Below, piece by piece: positions 43,687-52,085 of a DNA stretch of 64,000 nucleotides (positions are counted from its first letter, which is position 1; every line of letters starts with the position of its first letter). The notes under the pieces are model-generated. The model saw only the letters and a program-made list of their open reading frames with translations, had not been told where the DNA came from and made no database searches. Made by a program: the position numbers and the translations under genes. Origin of the DNA: JASHPR01 sp963729365 (GTDB taxonomy: Bacteria > Actinomycetota > Actinomycetes > Streptosporangiales > Streptosporangiaceae); assembly GCA_963729365.1 (NCBI GenBank), contig CAVSNQ010000013.1, positions 1,244,213-1,308,212 of the forward strand. The letters are read 5' to 3'.

Positions 43687-43715
43687 CGCTCACCCCCGAT
43701 GAAAGCGCAGGTCAG
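43683..43715. repeat. Right attachment-like repeat (copy of tRNA-His 3' end)
   Basis: CCATCGCTCACCCC at 43683-43696 exactly repeats the 3' end of tRNA-His at 36359-36372, in the same orientation. The following 19 bases match at 14 positions. This is the expected product of site-specific insertion at the tRNA gene. Confidence 0.6.
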
Positions 43716-43780
43716 AAGGATCTGCTGCGGTATGACCGAGCCTGGCTCGGCCGACAGCCGCCCGCTGGGCGACGGCCTGG

Positions 43781-43810
43781 CCTCAACCCCCCTCAACCCG
43801 GCTCAACCCG
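43781..43810. repeat. Three 10-bp tandem repeats
   Basis: CCTCAACCCC, CCTCAACCCG and GCTCAACCCG stand head to tail, with a related GCTGAACCCG at 43821-43830. The repeat lies between the right attachment-like repeat and the end of the MFS gene; a role is not apparent. Confidence 0.6.
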
Positions 43811-43886
43811 GCCCGTGCGGGCTGAACCCGGGGCGCACTCGATCGGCCCGGTTGCCTAATGATCCGGGTGTCAGCCGCCGCGGCGC

Positions 43887-45146
43887 TCACGTCAGCGGCT
43901 GAACGGGTATGTCCGCCAAGACGGGGGCGTGGTCGGGCGGGAGCGCGGGATCACGCAGTGCGCGGGCTCGCGAGGTGCCGACCGCGATGCACGCGGTGAG
44001 CACCGGCAGCACGCCGAGCGCTGTGGTCAGTGAGGTAGCCGAGGCCAACTGGCCGATGATCGGCGGTCCGAATACGAACCCGGCCCAGCCCCACGCCGAC
44101 ACCATGGCAATCGCGGTGCCGGGGCTGAGGCCCGGCAGCCGTCCGGCGGCGCTGTTGACCGTCGGGATGACCAGCGCGAGGCCGATCCCGAGGCAGCCGA
44201 ATCCGGCGATGACGGTCCCGGGGCGGCCGGCGAGCAACCCGGCCGCGAACCCGACGGTAGCCACAGCGGCCAGCACCGGAAGGAGCCGGCGGCGCGGGAA
44301 CCTGGTCAGCAACCGGTTACCGGAGAGCCGGACAACGACCATCATCAGCGCGAACGTGGTGTAGCCGAGGCCGGCCTCACCGGCACTGACATGAATGGAG
44401 CCGCGCAGGTACACCGAGGCCCAGTCCGCGCTCGCTCCCTCGCACAGCATGGAGGCGAACGCGATAGCGCCGAGTATCAGCACCGGCCGGGACAGCCGGA
44501 CCGTAACCCGGCGGGGCGGATCCTCGCCACCGGCCGGATCCGCCGGCGCGGCGGGATCGGGCAGCATCCGGGTGGTGAGAGCGCCGGCGATCAGCAGGAC
44601 GGGAACGCCTAGCAGGAGCAGCTGGGCCGTCAGCGACAGGCCGGCGGCGACACCCAGCGCGCCCAGGCCCGCGCCGGCGAACGCGCCGATGCTCCAGCTG
44701 CCATGGAAGCTCGACATCAGCGGCCGTCGCGCCGCTCGCTCGACGGTGACCGCTTGCGTGTTCATGGAGACATCGAGGGTGCCCTGGAAGGCGCCCCAGG
44801 CGAACAGGGCAGCAAACAAGCCCGCCAGCGATCCGGCGACTCCGACCAGCGGTCCGGCGATGCAGTAGCCAAGCAGGCTGACCTGCACCAGCCGCTTGCT
44901 GCCGAACCTGGGCAGCAGGCGGGCCACCACGAACATGGCCAGGACCGATCCGACGGGCGCGCCCAGCAGGGCCAGCCCGAGCGTGCCGTCACTCAGCCCC
45001 AGGTGGTCTTTCACCTGCGGGATGTGCGCTGTCCACGAGGCGAACAGCAGGCCGTGGCTGACGAATGCCGCGAAAGTCGCCGCACGCTGCGTGCGGTTCG
45101 TGGCATCGCCGGGCCTGGCCGTCCGGATCGGGGCAGCACTAGACAC
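43887..45146 (-). CDS. MFS transporter (YbjJ-like)
   Basis: The 419-residue protein has 12 predicted membrane helices, with a long cytosolic loop near residues 195-215 between the two halves. The first loop reads SHGLLFASWTAHIPQVKDHLGLSDGTLGLALLG, typical of the YbjJ-type MFS branch, and FQGTLDVSMNTQAVTVE is another conserved stretch. Substrates are poorly known; sugars or metabolites are possible. The GTG at 45146 overlaps the DeoR gene end, so the regulator and transporter are cotranscribed. Confidence 0.87.
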   Translation of the reverse strand: MSSAAPIRTARPGDATNRTQRAATFAAFVSHGLLFASWTAHIPQVKDHLGLSDGTLGLALLGAPVGSVLAMFVVARLLPRFGSKRLVQVSLLGYCIAGPLVGVAGSLAGLFAALFAWGAFQGTLDVSMNTQAVTVERAARRPLMSSFHGSWSIGAFAGAGLGALGVAAGLSLTAQLLLLGVPVLLIAGALTTRMLPDPAAPADPAGGEDPPRRVTVRLSRPVLILGAIAFASMLCEGASADWASVYLRGSIHVSAGEAGLGYTTFALMMVVVRLSGNRLLTRFPRRRLLPVLAAVATVGFAAGLLAGRPGTVIAGFGCLGIGLALVIPTVNSAAGRLPGLSPGTAIAMVSAWGWAGFVFGPPIIGQLASATSLTTALGVLPVLTACIAVGTSRARALRDPALPPDHAPVLADIPVQPLT

Positions 45147-45909
45147 ACCGCACCTCGAGCCCGGCGGCACGTAGCGCGTCGACCGCGTCGGCTGGCGCGC
45201 CGGCGTCGGTGATCATCATGTCGGCGTCGCTGGCCGCGCCGACTACCGCCAGCGCGGTCTGCCGGAACTTCGAACTGTCGGCCACGATGATCACACGGGC
45301 GGCTGACCGCACCATGGCCTGCTTCACCTCGGCGTCCGCGAGGTTGTGCGCGGTTATCTGGCCGCCGGACAGGCCGCAGGGCGCGAGCACGGTGGTGTCG
45401 AACCGCAGCGCGCCGATGCTGGCCAATGCGAGCGGGCCGACCAGCGCCAGTTCTCCCGGGCGGGTTTCGCCGCCGGGCATCATCAGCCGGACTGACTCGC
45501 TCGCGGCCAGTTCCGACGCGGCGTGCAGGGACATCGGCATCACGGTGAGCCGCCGACCAGCCAGCGCACGTCCGACCAGGACTGCCGTGGTTCCGCTGTC
45601 GAGCAGCACGGCCTCGCCGTCGCGCAGCACCTCGGCCACGGCCGCGGCGATCCGGCTCTTGGCCTCGGACTGATCGAGAACGCGGAGCGCGAACGGCAGT
45701 TCCTCGCCGCGCATCAGAAGGCTGATCGCACCGCCGCGAACCCGCCGGGCCATGCCCATGCCGACGATGCGGTCCAGATCGCGGCGGATGGTCATCTCAG
45801 CCGCGCCGAACTGGGCTGCCATCTCCGCGACATCGACACGGCCGTCCCGCTGCAGCACCTCGGCCAGCGCGGTCAGCCGCGCGCTCCCGTCCACGGCACT
45901 AACGTACAT
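45139..45909 (-). CDS. DeoR/GlpR family transcriptional regulator
   Basis: The 256-residue protein has the DeoR helix-turn-helix (RVDVAEMAAQFGAAEMTIRRD then LDRIVGMGMARRVRGGA) and a C-terminal sugar-phosphate-sensing domain (AVLLDSGTTAVLVGRALAG, MMPGGETRPGELALVG, VIIVADSSKF). It probably represses its own operon with the MFS gene until a phosphorylated ligand binds. No ribosome binding site precedes the ATG at 45909, so the transcript may be leaderless. A palindromic TGTGCG site lies directly upstream. Confidence 0.9.
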   Translation of the reverse strand: MYVSAVDGSARLTALAEVLQRDGRVDVAEMAAQFGAAEMTIRRDLDRIVGMGMARRVRGGAISLLMRGEELPFALRVLDQSEAKSRIAAAVAEVLRDGEAVLLDSGTTAVLVGRALAGRRLTVMPMSLHAASELAASESVRLMMPGGETRPGELALVGPLALASIGALRFDTTVLAPCGLSGGQITAHNLADAEVKQAMVRSAARVIIVADSSKFRQTALAVVGAASDADMMITDAGAPADAVDALRAAGLEVRCV

Positions 45910-45915
45910 AAACTA

Positions 45916-45942
45916 TGTGCGTTCGCACAAGTTCAATGTGCG
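45916..45942. promoter_or_regulatory. Putative DeoR operator
   Basis: TGTGCG and CGCACA form an inverted repeat with a 2-nt spacer (45916-45929), and a further TGTGCG half-site occurs at 45937-45942. These lie 7-33 bp before the DeoR start codon in a locally AT-rich patch, suitable for autorepression. Confidence 0.5.
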
Positions 45943-46020
45943 ATCCAAGATCACGAGCTGACCGGCGCGGCTCGCTAGGCCGTCCTGATGGGATTCCTGG
46001 GTCGTCCGAGGTGGCCAGGC

Positions 46021-47184
46021 TCAGCCGAGGAGAGCAGCGGCGAAGCGTTTGGTGACTTGCTCGGCGGTGAGGCCGAAATCGGCCAGCGAGTAGCTGTGCG
46101 CGGGCTGGGCGTCACTGCCGCCCTGCTGCAATGCGGCGCGCATGGCGTCGGCGGCCCGGCCGGTGAACGCCAGCCCGAAGCGCGCGTAAATCGACTCGAC
46201 GGTACCGATCGGGTCGGCGGCGAAGTCGTCCTGGGCCACGTCGCAGAACTGCGCCGGGTCGTGCCGCGCGCGCACCGCGGTGAAGTCCGCCAGGCCGCGC
46301 GCCCACAGTTCCAGCTGGTCCCGGCCGATCACCTCGCCGCGGAAGGTGGTCGACCACCCGGCCGTCGCCTGCGCGGCCAGGCTGCAGACCGACGCGATCG
46401 CCACGGCGGACGGGCGGTGGGTCTGGATGACCAGCGCGTCCGGGTAGACCGTGAGCAGCGCCTCGAGCGCGAACAGGTGGCTGGGGTTCTTCAGCACCCA
46501 GCGGCGGTCTGCGTCGGGCAGGCCGATGAGCTGCAGGTTGCGCCGGTGCCTGCGGTAGGCGGGGGTCCAGTCCTGCGAGCGCAGCCAGGCGGAGTAGGCC
46601 GGCAGATGGGCCAGGCACTCGTAGGAGACCGACCGCATCGACTGCCGCAGCAGCTGCCAGCACTCCTCCACCTGGTCGGCGGCCATGTAGTGCACCCCCA
46701 TGAACTCCGGATGCGCGGCGTGGTGCTGCTCGAAGCCCGCCTGGATGGCCTGGAACACCGGGTTCGCCGCCCACGTCTCCCGGGCCGGCCTGGGCCCCGG
46801 CGCCTGGGTCAGCCACATCTCGAGTCCCTGATGTGAAGGGTCGGCCGCCAGCAGCCGGTGCAGCGCGGTGGTGCCGGTCCGCGGCAGCCCGGTGACGAAG
46901 AGCGGGCGCTCGATGGCGACCGCCGCGTACGAGGGCCAGGACTTCCACGCTGCCTCGCTGAGCAGCCGGGCCACCAGCGCGCCGCGCAGGAAGGACCGCT
47001 TCACCTTCCGGCCCAGCGGGGTCAGGCCCGCGTCCCGCGCATAGGACTCGAGCAGCATCGCCAGGCCGTCGCCGTAGTCGTCGGCGCCGAAGTCCTCGAG
47101 CCCGGTGATCCTGGCCGCCGACGCGTGCAGGTCCCCGACCGTGCCGACGCTGTCCCGCTCGCTGCCCATGACCACCGCGGTCAC
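46021..47184 (-). CDS. Sulfotransferase family protein
   Basis: The 387-residue enzyme has the PAPS 5'-phosphosulfate loop in FVTGLPRTGTTALHRLLAAD and a 3'-phosphate region in LVIQTHRPSAVAIASV, the pattern of the actinobacterial Sulfotransfer_3 group acting on lipids, sterols or small molecules. WVLKNPSHLFALEALL is another conserved block. The GTG at 47184 touches the SDR stop, making it the last gene of the leftward operon that begins near 49139. A second in-frame ATG lies at 47169. Confidence 0.87.
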   Translation of the reverse strand: MTAVVMGSERDSVGTVGDLHASAARITGLEDFGADDYGDGLAMLLESYARDAGLTPLGRKVKRSFLRGALVARLLSEAAWKSWPSYAAVAIERPLFVTGLPRTGTTALHRLLAADPSHQGLEMWLTQAPGPRPARETWAANPVFQAIQAGFEQHHAAHPEFMGVHYMAADQVEECWQLLRQSMRSVSYECLAHLPAYSAWLRSQDWTPAYRRHRRNLQLIGLPDADRRWVLKNPSHLFALEALLTVYPDALVIQTHRPSAVAIASVCSLAAQATAGWSTTFRGEVIGRDQLELWARGLADFTAVRARHDPAQFCDVAQDDFAADPIGTVESIYARFGLAFTGRAADAMRAALQQGGSDAQPAHSYSLADFGLTAEQVTKRFAAALLG

Positions 47185-47961
47185 TCAGTGGTGGTACTCG
47201 CCGCAGTTGACGTCGAGGCACTGGCCGGTGATCGCCCGGGCCAGGTCAGACGCCAGGAACACCACGGCGTCGGCGACCTCGTCGGGTTCCGGCAGCCGGC
47301 GCAGGTCGATCGTGGCCGCGGTCTCGTCGTAGATCTGCGCCACCTTCACTCCTCGCTGCTTGGCCAGCTGGCCGAAATACCACTTGAGAGAGTCGGCCCA
47401 GATGTAGCCGGGAGCCACCGAATTGACCCGGATTCCCTGCGGGCCGAGCTCGGTGGCCAGGCTCTGGGCCAGGCCGAGCAGCGCCGACTTGGCCATCTTG
47501 TACGCGCCGAACGTGAGCCGGGAATGCCGCAGCACCGCGGAATTGATCATCACGACCGACCCGCGGCTCGCGGCCAGTGCCGGGGTGAACAGCCGGGTCA
47601 TCCGCAGCGCGCCGATCACGTTGGTCTCGAACCCGGCCCGGACCGCGTCCAGGTCGACATCGGCCAGCGAAGTGATCGGCGGGATCGCGAACGCGTTGTT
47701 CACCAGCGCGTCGACCCGGCCGAACGCCTCCAGCGCGGCCGCCGGGAGGCTGGCCGCCAGATCCGCGTCGGTGACGTCGGTGACCGCGGTCACGGCCCGC
47801 CGCCCCATCGCGCTGACCTCGGCCGCCACCTCTTTCGCCCAGGCCTCGGTCCGGGCGGCCAGCATCACGTCCGCGCCTGCCCGCGCGCTCTGCAGCGCGA
47901 TCGCCCGGCCGAGTCCCGGCCCGACTCCGCAGACCGCCACGACCTTGTCCTGCAGCAGCAT
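47185..47961 (-). CDS. SDR family oxidoreductase
   Basis: The 258-residue enzyme shows the Rossmann dinucleotide motif GVGPGLGRA (a variant of TGxxxGxG), NNAFAIPP, and the catalytic set Ser141, Tyr154 and Lys158 in INSAVL and AYKMAKSALL. It oxidises or reduces a hydroxyl/keto group with NAD(P). Its start overlaps the DUF1214 gene end in TGATG, which couples the two. With the sulfotransferase and SnoaL-like genes it fits a steroid or polycyclic substrate, an inference from context. Confidence 0.92.
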   Translation of the reverse strand: MLLQDKVVAVCGVGPGLGRAIALQSARAGADVMLAARTEAWAKEVAAEVSAMGRRAVTAVTDVTDADLAASLPAAALEAFGRVDALVNNAFAIPPITSLADVDLDAVRAGFETNVIGALRMTRLFTPALAASRGSVVMINSAVLRHSRLTFGAYKMAKSALLGLAQSLATELGPQGIRVNSVAPGYIWADSLKWYFGQLAKQRGVKVAQIYDETAATIDLRRLPEPDEVADAVVFLASDLARAITGQCLDVNCGEYHH

Positions 47962-49139
47962 CAGCCCAGCATCCTCTCGGCCACGGCGGCCTGGCGCGCG
48001 GCGATCCGCGATGCGAATTCCGCCGGCGTTACCCGCGCCTGCTCGTAGTGCGGCAGCCGCCCGGCGAGCCCGGTGAAGGGCACCACCTCGACCTGCGGCC
48101 CGTCGCCGGGCCCGAGGTCCCGGGACAGCCGCTGCCAGCGGATCTGCACGTAGCCGCGAGAGTGCCCGGTGAGTTCCAGCCAGTTCACCAGGCCCGGATC
48201 ACGCTCGCTGATCACGAAGCGCATGCGCCCGTCCGGGTCGATCCGCGCCTGGTCGGCCGTGAGGCTGGTCTGATGAGAGATGTAGTCCAGCGAGACGTAC
48301 CACAGGCTGCCGAGCTGGATGCCCTGGTACGGCGCGACGGTCCGGCCGGCCGCCGGAACCGTCACGATCATCGCCTGGTCGCCGCCCAGGTCGAAGTGGC
48401 CGGCCGACGAGAACTGCGTCGCGAGGCCGCCGGGCGTCGGGCGCGGCGGCGTCATCGTGTTCACCGGCAGGTTCAGGTAGAACCACTCGGGGAAGGCGAG
48501 GAACGTCCGGATCCGGGACAGCAGGATCTTGCCGGCCACGCCGTAACGCTTGGCCAGCGCGCCGGTATCGGCCACGGGCGGAGCCGAGCCCAGCCGGTCG
48601 GCGCGGTGGATGCTGATCGTGCCGCGCCGCTCGGCCGCCCAGTCGCTGTACACCTCGCGGACGAGCAGCATCGCCGATCCGGGGCCGAGGGTGAAGTAGC
48701 CTCCCCCCGGGTTCGGCCGGGCCGGGCCGAACCGGAACTCGAACGTCCCGTCGCCGGAGATCTCGATCTCGCGGTCGTCGAACGCGGTCAGGCTGTCCGG
48801 CACCTCGACCGGCGAGTAGTCGCCGGCCAGCACCTGGAAGCTCAGGTCGGTGGTCGTGCCGCGCCGGCCGGTGATCACGTACTCCGCGTCGTCGCGCAGG
48901 TAGGAGTGGAAGTACAGCGTGTCCGGGTTGTCCAGGCCCAGCTTCGTGTAGGGACCGGTCGACTGGGCGAAGAACGGGAAGTCACGCTGGTACGCCCAGG
49001 CCAGCTGCACCGACGACCGGATGCTCCCGGCCAGGTAGTCATATCCCTCGGCCAGGTCCTGCTCGGTCGTGACGTGGGGCGCGCTGGTGATGATCTTCTC
49101 GGCTTCCAGCACCGCGTCCGCGAATGACTGAGTGAGCAA
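47961..49139 (-). CDS. DUF1214-type domain protein
   Basis: The 392-residue soluble protein resembles DUF1214/DUF1254-related proteins: LDNPDTLYFHSYLRDDAEYVITGRRGT, then FTLGPGSAMLLVREVYSDWAAE and a C-terminal QGIQLGSLWYVSLDYISHQTSL and GYVQIRWQRL. Function is not established. A TTG at 49139 is supported by CGGAGG about 6 nt upstream. It leads the operon with the SDR and sulfotransferase genes. A KstR-type palindrome sits immediately upstream of its ribosome binding site. Confidence 0.75.
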   Translation of the reverse strand: MLTQSFADAVLEAEKIITSAPHVTTEQDLAEGYDYLAGSIRSSVQLAWAYQRDFPFFAQSTGPYTKLGLDNPDTLYFHSYLRDDAEYVITGRRGTTTDLSFQVLAGDYSPVEVPDSLTAFDDREIEISGDGTFEFRFGPARPNPGGGYFTLGPGSAMLLVREVYSDWAAERRGTISIHRADRLGSAPPVADTGALAKRYGVAGKILLSRIRTFLAFPEWFYLNLPVNTMTPPRPTPGGLATQFSSAGHFDLGGDQAMIVTVPAAGRTVAPYQGIQLGSLWYVSLDYISHQTSLTADQARIDPDGRMRFVISERDPGLVNWLELTGHSRGYVQIRWQRLSRDLGPGDGPQVEVVPFTGLAGRLPHYEQARVTPAEFASRIAARQAAVAERMLG

Positions 49140-49151
49140 GGCCCGCCTCCG

Positions 49152-49171
49152 GACTAGAACGTGTTCTAGTC
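49152..49171. promoter_or_regulatory. KstR-like palindromic operator
   Basis: A 9-bp perfect inverted repeat, GACTAGAAC and GTTCTAGTC, separated by GT. Its core at 49155-49168 fits the published KstR consensus TnnAACnnGTTnnA at every fixed position. It lies 13-32 bp before the DUF1214 start and just past the SnoaL-like gene. Confidence 0.65.
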
Positions 49172-49176
49172 TAAGG

Positions 49177-49665
49177 CTACGGGCCGCCCGCGGGCGGCGC
49201 AGCCCAGCGGTTCGACGTGATCCGGAAGCTCGGCAGGTCGTCGAGCGACAGCATGGTCTCGTAGGTGCGCACGTAGCCGGTGTGCGCGATCCGCCACCGG
49301 CCGTCCTCGCCGCGCGCGTAGCGGTCCTCGTAGAAGGCCGCGCCGGTGATCATCATGCGGTACTCGGTCGCGATGACCTTGTCCTCGAAGGCCCAGGTGC
49401 CGCTGGCCGTGTCGCCGTCCACGGTGATCTCCGGCTGGCTGGCGAAGTGCGTGGTGATGATGTCCGGCCCGAGCTTGTCGCGCAGGAACGCGACGATCTT
49501 GTCCCGGCCGGCCAGGCTGATCGGATCGCCGAGCGCCGGCGTGCCGTAGTCGGCGGTGGCGTCCTCGGTGAACGTGTCCGCCAGGTCATCCCAGAGCTTC
49601 AGGTCAACACAGCGGAGGTAGCGGTACTTCACCTGACGGATCTCTTCGATGGCGGCAAGGTCCAT
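49177..49665 (-). CDS. SnoaL-like (NTF2-fold) protein
   Basis: The 162-residue protein has the cone-shaped NTF2/ketosteroid-isomerase fold pattern: AAIEEIRQVKYRYLRCVDLKLWDDLADTFTEDATADYG, GRDKIVAFLRDKL, THFASQPEITVDGDTASGTW and the final ARGEDGRWRIAHTGYVRTYE. Members act as isomerases, cyclases or dehydratases, or simply bind ligands. The ATG at 49665 gives the family length. It lies upstream of the DUF1214-SDR-sulfotransferase group on the same strand, 37 bp away. Confidence 0.9.
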   Translation of the reverse strand: MDLAAIEEIRQVKYRYLRCVDLKLWDDLADTFTEDATADYGTPALGDPISLAGRDKIVAFLRDKLGPDIITTHFASQPEITVDGDTASGTWAFEDKVIATEYRMMITGAAFYEDRYARGEDGRWRIAHTGYVRTYETMLSLDDLPSFRITSNRWAAPPAGGP

Positions 49666-49765
49666 GGCACCAGCATTCCTATTCACCCGTTTCCCGGCAA
49701 GATATCCCCCGGGCGCGAGCGCCATGTCGCCGGCCCGCCCGCCGGCGGACGTTACGTTAAGGGCC

Positions 49766-50593
49766 ATGCTCGCCGAACAGCTGGACCGGTGGCGCGCCGA
49801 CCTGGCCGCCTGGGCCATACCCGAGCGGATCTCGGCGGCGGTCGCCGAGTCCCCGTGGGTGCTGCCGCGGCAGGTCTTCGCCCGGCGCGCCGACCGGCTC
49901 CGCGCCGCCCCGTCCGGCCCCTCGTTCCGGCGGGCCTGGGCCGCCCTGGAGCCGCCGGGCAGCGTACTCGACGTCGGCTCTGGCGCCGGAGCCGCCTGCC
50001 TGCCACTGCTGCCCCGGGCGACCAACCTGACGGCGGTTGATACCGACGCCGGGATGCTCGAAAGACTCTCGGAACGCCTAGACACGACCGGCATCGCCGT
50101 TCGCACGGTGCTCGGCCGCTGGCCGGAGAGCGCGCCGGAGGCCGGCCCCGCCGACGTCGTGACCTGCCACCACGTGCTCTACAACGTCCCCGAGGTGGAG
50201 CCGTTCGTGGCCGCGCTCACCGCCAGCGCGCGGCGCACGGTGGTCGCCGAGATGACCGCCGAGCATCCGCTGGTGGCGCTGAACGCGCTGTGGCTGAGGT
50301 TTCACGGGCTGCGGCGGCCGCTCTCGCCCACGGCCGCGGACCTGATCCGGATCCTCGCGGCGATGGGCCTGCGGCCCGGTCACGAGACGTGGCGCCGGGC
50401 GGCCGGCCGGGACTACGCCAGCTTCGAGGAGCTGGTCGACGTCACCCGGCGCCGGCTGTGCCTGCCGCCGGAACGGGCCGACGAGGTAGCCGAGGCCCTC
50501 GTGGAATCCGGCGCCGACCCCGGGCACCCGGTGGACCTCGGCTCATCCGGCCGCGAGGTCGTCACGATCTGGTGGGACGGCACCGCGGCGTAG
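49766..50593 (+). CDS. SAM-dependent methyltransferase
   Basis: The 275-residue protein has motif I VLDVGSGAGAACLPLL, motif II LTAVDTDAGMLERLSERL and motif IV VVTCHHVLYNVPEVEPFV. The C-terminal half LGLRP-like AAMGLRPGHETWRRA and WWDGTAA is found in an actinobacterial methyltransferase subgroup of unknown substrate. It is divergent from the SnoaL-like gene with about 100 bp between them. The ATG at 49766 has AAGGG close upstream. Confidence 0.87.
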   Translation: MLAEQLDRWRADLAAWAIPERISAAVAESPWVLPRQVFARRADRLRAAPSGPSFRRAWAALEPPGSVLDVGSGAGAACLPLLPRATNLTAVDTDAGMLERLSERLDTTGIAVRTVLGRWPESAPEAGPADVVTCHHVLYNVPEVEPFVAALTASARRTVVAEMTAEHPLVALNALWLRFHGLRRPLSPTAADLIRILAAMGLRPGHETWRRAAGRDYASFEELVDVTRRRLCLPPERADEVAEALVESGADPGHPVDLGSSGREVVTIWWDGTAA

Positions 50594-50653
50594 GGGACCC
50601 CTCCCCAGCCGTTTTGGCTGTCCGGGCGTCTTGGAGGTAAAGACGATGGTGAC

Positions 50654-51961
50654 ATGGACGGGCGGGATGAGGCGGCGGGCATGAGCGAATGGCCGGACGG
50701 CTGGTTCAGGGGCAGCGGCGGCGCAGGCGGGCCAGCGGGCACCCCTGACCCGGGCGGCCAGGGAGATCCGACGGTCCAGGCCCCGTACCCGGGCGCGAAC
50801 CGCCTGCCCGGCGGCCCGGCGGGCGCGAGCGGATACGGCCCCGGAGGCCGGCTCGGTTCCGGCAGTGCCTGGCCGGAGCAGCCCCCGGCTCGCGTCGCGC
50901 CGCAGCGCCGCCGCCCGGGCGGTCCCGGCGGTCCTGGCCGTCCTGGCCGTCCGGGCCGCTCCGGCGGCGGGGGGCGCAGGTGGCTCCGCCCGCGCCGGAT
51001 CGTCGCGGTGCTGGCCCTCGTGGTCGTGGTGGTCATTATCGCGAGCGTGGGCCTGTACTTTTACGTCGGCTCGAAGCTGGTCGGCTCGGACGTCCTGGTC
51101 AACTACACCGGACGGCCCGCCGTCTCGGCCGGGACAAATTGGCTGATCACCGGCTCGGACAGCCGCCAGGGCCTGACCCGGGCGCAGGAACTGCAGCTGG
51201 CCACCGGCAAGCTCAGCGCCATCAGCGGCCAGCGGTCGGACACGATCTTGATCTTGCACATCCCGGCCAACAGCGGGCCGCCGGTCCTGGTCAGCATCCC
51301 GCGCGACTCGTACGTGCCGATCCCCGGCTATGGCTCCAGCAAGATCAACGCCGCGTACGACCTCGGCGGCCCCAAGCTGCTCGCGGAGACCGTGCAGAAC
51401 GTCACCGGCCTGTACATCAACCACTACATGGGCATCGGCTTCGGCGGTTTCGTCAGGGTGGTCAACGACGTCGGCGGGGTGCGCATGTGCCTGCCGGGCC
51501 CGATGATCGATCCCAAGGCCGGGCTGAACCTGAAGGCCGGCTGCCAGACCCTGGACGGGGACCAGGCCCTCGGCTACGTCAGGACCCGCAACTTCGCCAT
51601 CAGCGACCTGCAGCGCGAGCAGGATCAGCGGCTGTTCCTCAAGGCGCTGCTCAGCAAGCTGACCTCCCCCGGCACCCTGCTCAACCCGTTCGCGGTGATC
51701 CCGGCGGCGACCGGGTCGGCGAGCACCCTGACCGTCAGCCAGGGCACCAGCCTCTACGACCTGGTGCACGCGGCGTTCGCGCTGCGGAACCCGGAGACCA
51801 CGACCGTGCCCCTGGCCAGCCTGGACTTCCAGACCCCGAACGATGGCGTGGCGGTGCAATGGAACCAATCCGAGGCGCTGCAGCTGTTCAATGACCTGAA
51901 GAACGACACGCCGCTTCCGCCCCGCCTGATAACTGGTTCAAGGGCGGCGCCGACGGCCTGA
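50654..51961 (+). CDS. LCP family protein (LytR-CpsA-Psr)
   Basis: LCP enzymes attach teichoic acids, arabinogalactan or other glycopolymers to peptidoglycan on the outer face of the membrane. The 435-residue protein has a Gly/Pro-rich cytosolic N-terminus with GPG/RPG-type repeats, one membrane helix (residues about 117-137) and the LCP domain: TGSDSRQG, RSDTILILHIP, SIPRDSYVPIPGYGSSKINAAYDLGG, and the catalytic-site arginines near LGYVRTRNFAISDLQREQDQR. Starts at 50654 or 50681 are both possible. Confidence 0.9.
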   Translation: MDGRDEAAGMSEWPDGWFRGSGGAGGPAGTPDPGGQGDPTVQAPYPGANRLPGGPAGASGYGPGGRLGSGSAWPEQPPARVAPQRRRPGGPGGPGRPGRPGRSGGGGRRWLRPRRIVAVLALVVVVVIIASVGLYFYVGSKLVGSDVLVNYTGRPAVSAGTNWLITGSDSRQGLTRAQELQLATGKLSAISGQRSDTILILHIPANSGPPVLVSIPRDSYVPIPGYGSSKINAAYDLGGPKLLAETVQNVTGLYINHYMGIGFGGFVRVVNDVGGVRMCLPGPMIDPKAGLNLKAGCQTLDGDQALGYVRTRNFAISDLQREQDQRLFLKALLSKLTSPGTLLNPFAVIPAATGSASTLTVSQGTSLYDLVHAAFALRNPETTTVPLASLDFQTPNDGVAVQWNQSEALQLFNDLKNDTPLPPRLITGSRAAPTA

Positions 51962-52085
51962 CCTGGGCCCGGCCCGGCCGCCGCGCGAATTTACCCGGAA
52001 TTTAGCCCTTGCGGTGGATACCGTGGTACTCGGTAACATGCCTCTGAAATTGCATGCATGTTGGCCCCCGCGAGCCGGAGGTTTC

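Noticed and set aside
43781..43830. CRISPR-like array from the 10-bp repeats
   Set aside because: The units are contiguous, 10 bp long and without spacers; no cas gene is present.
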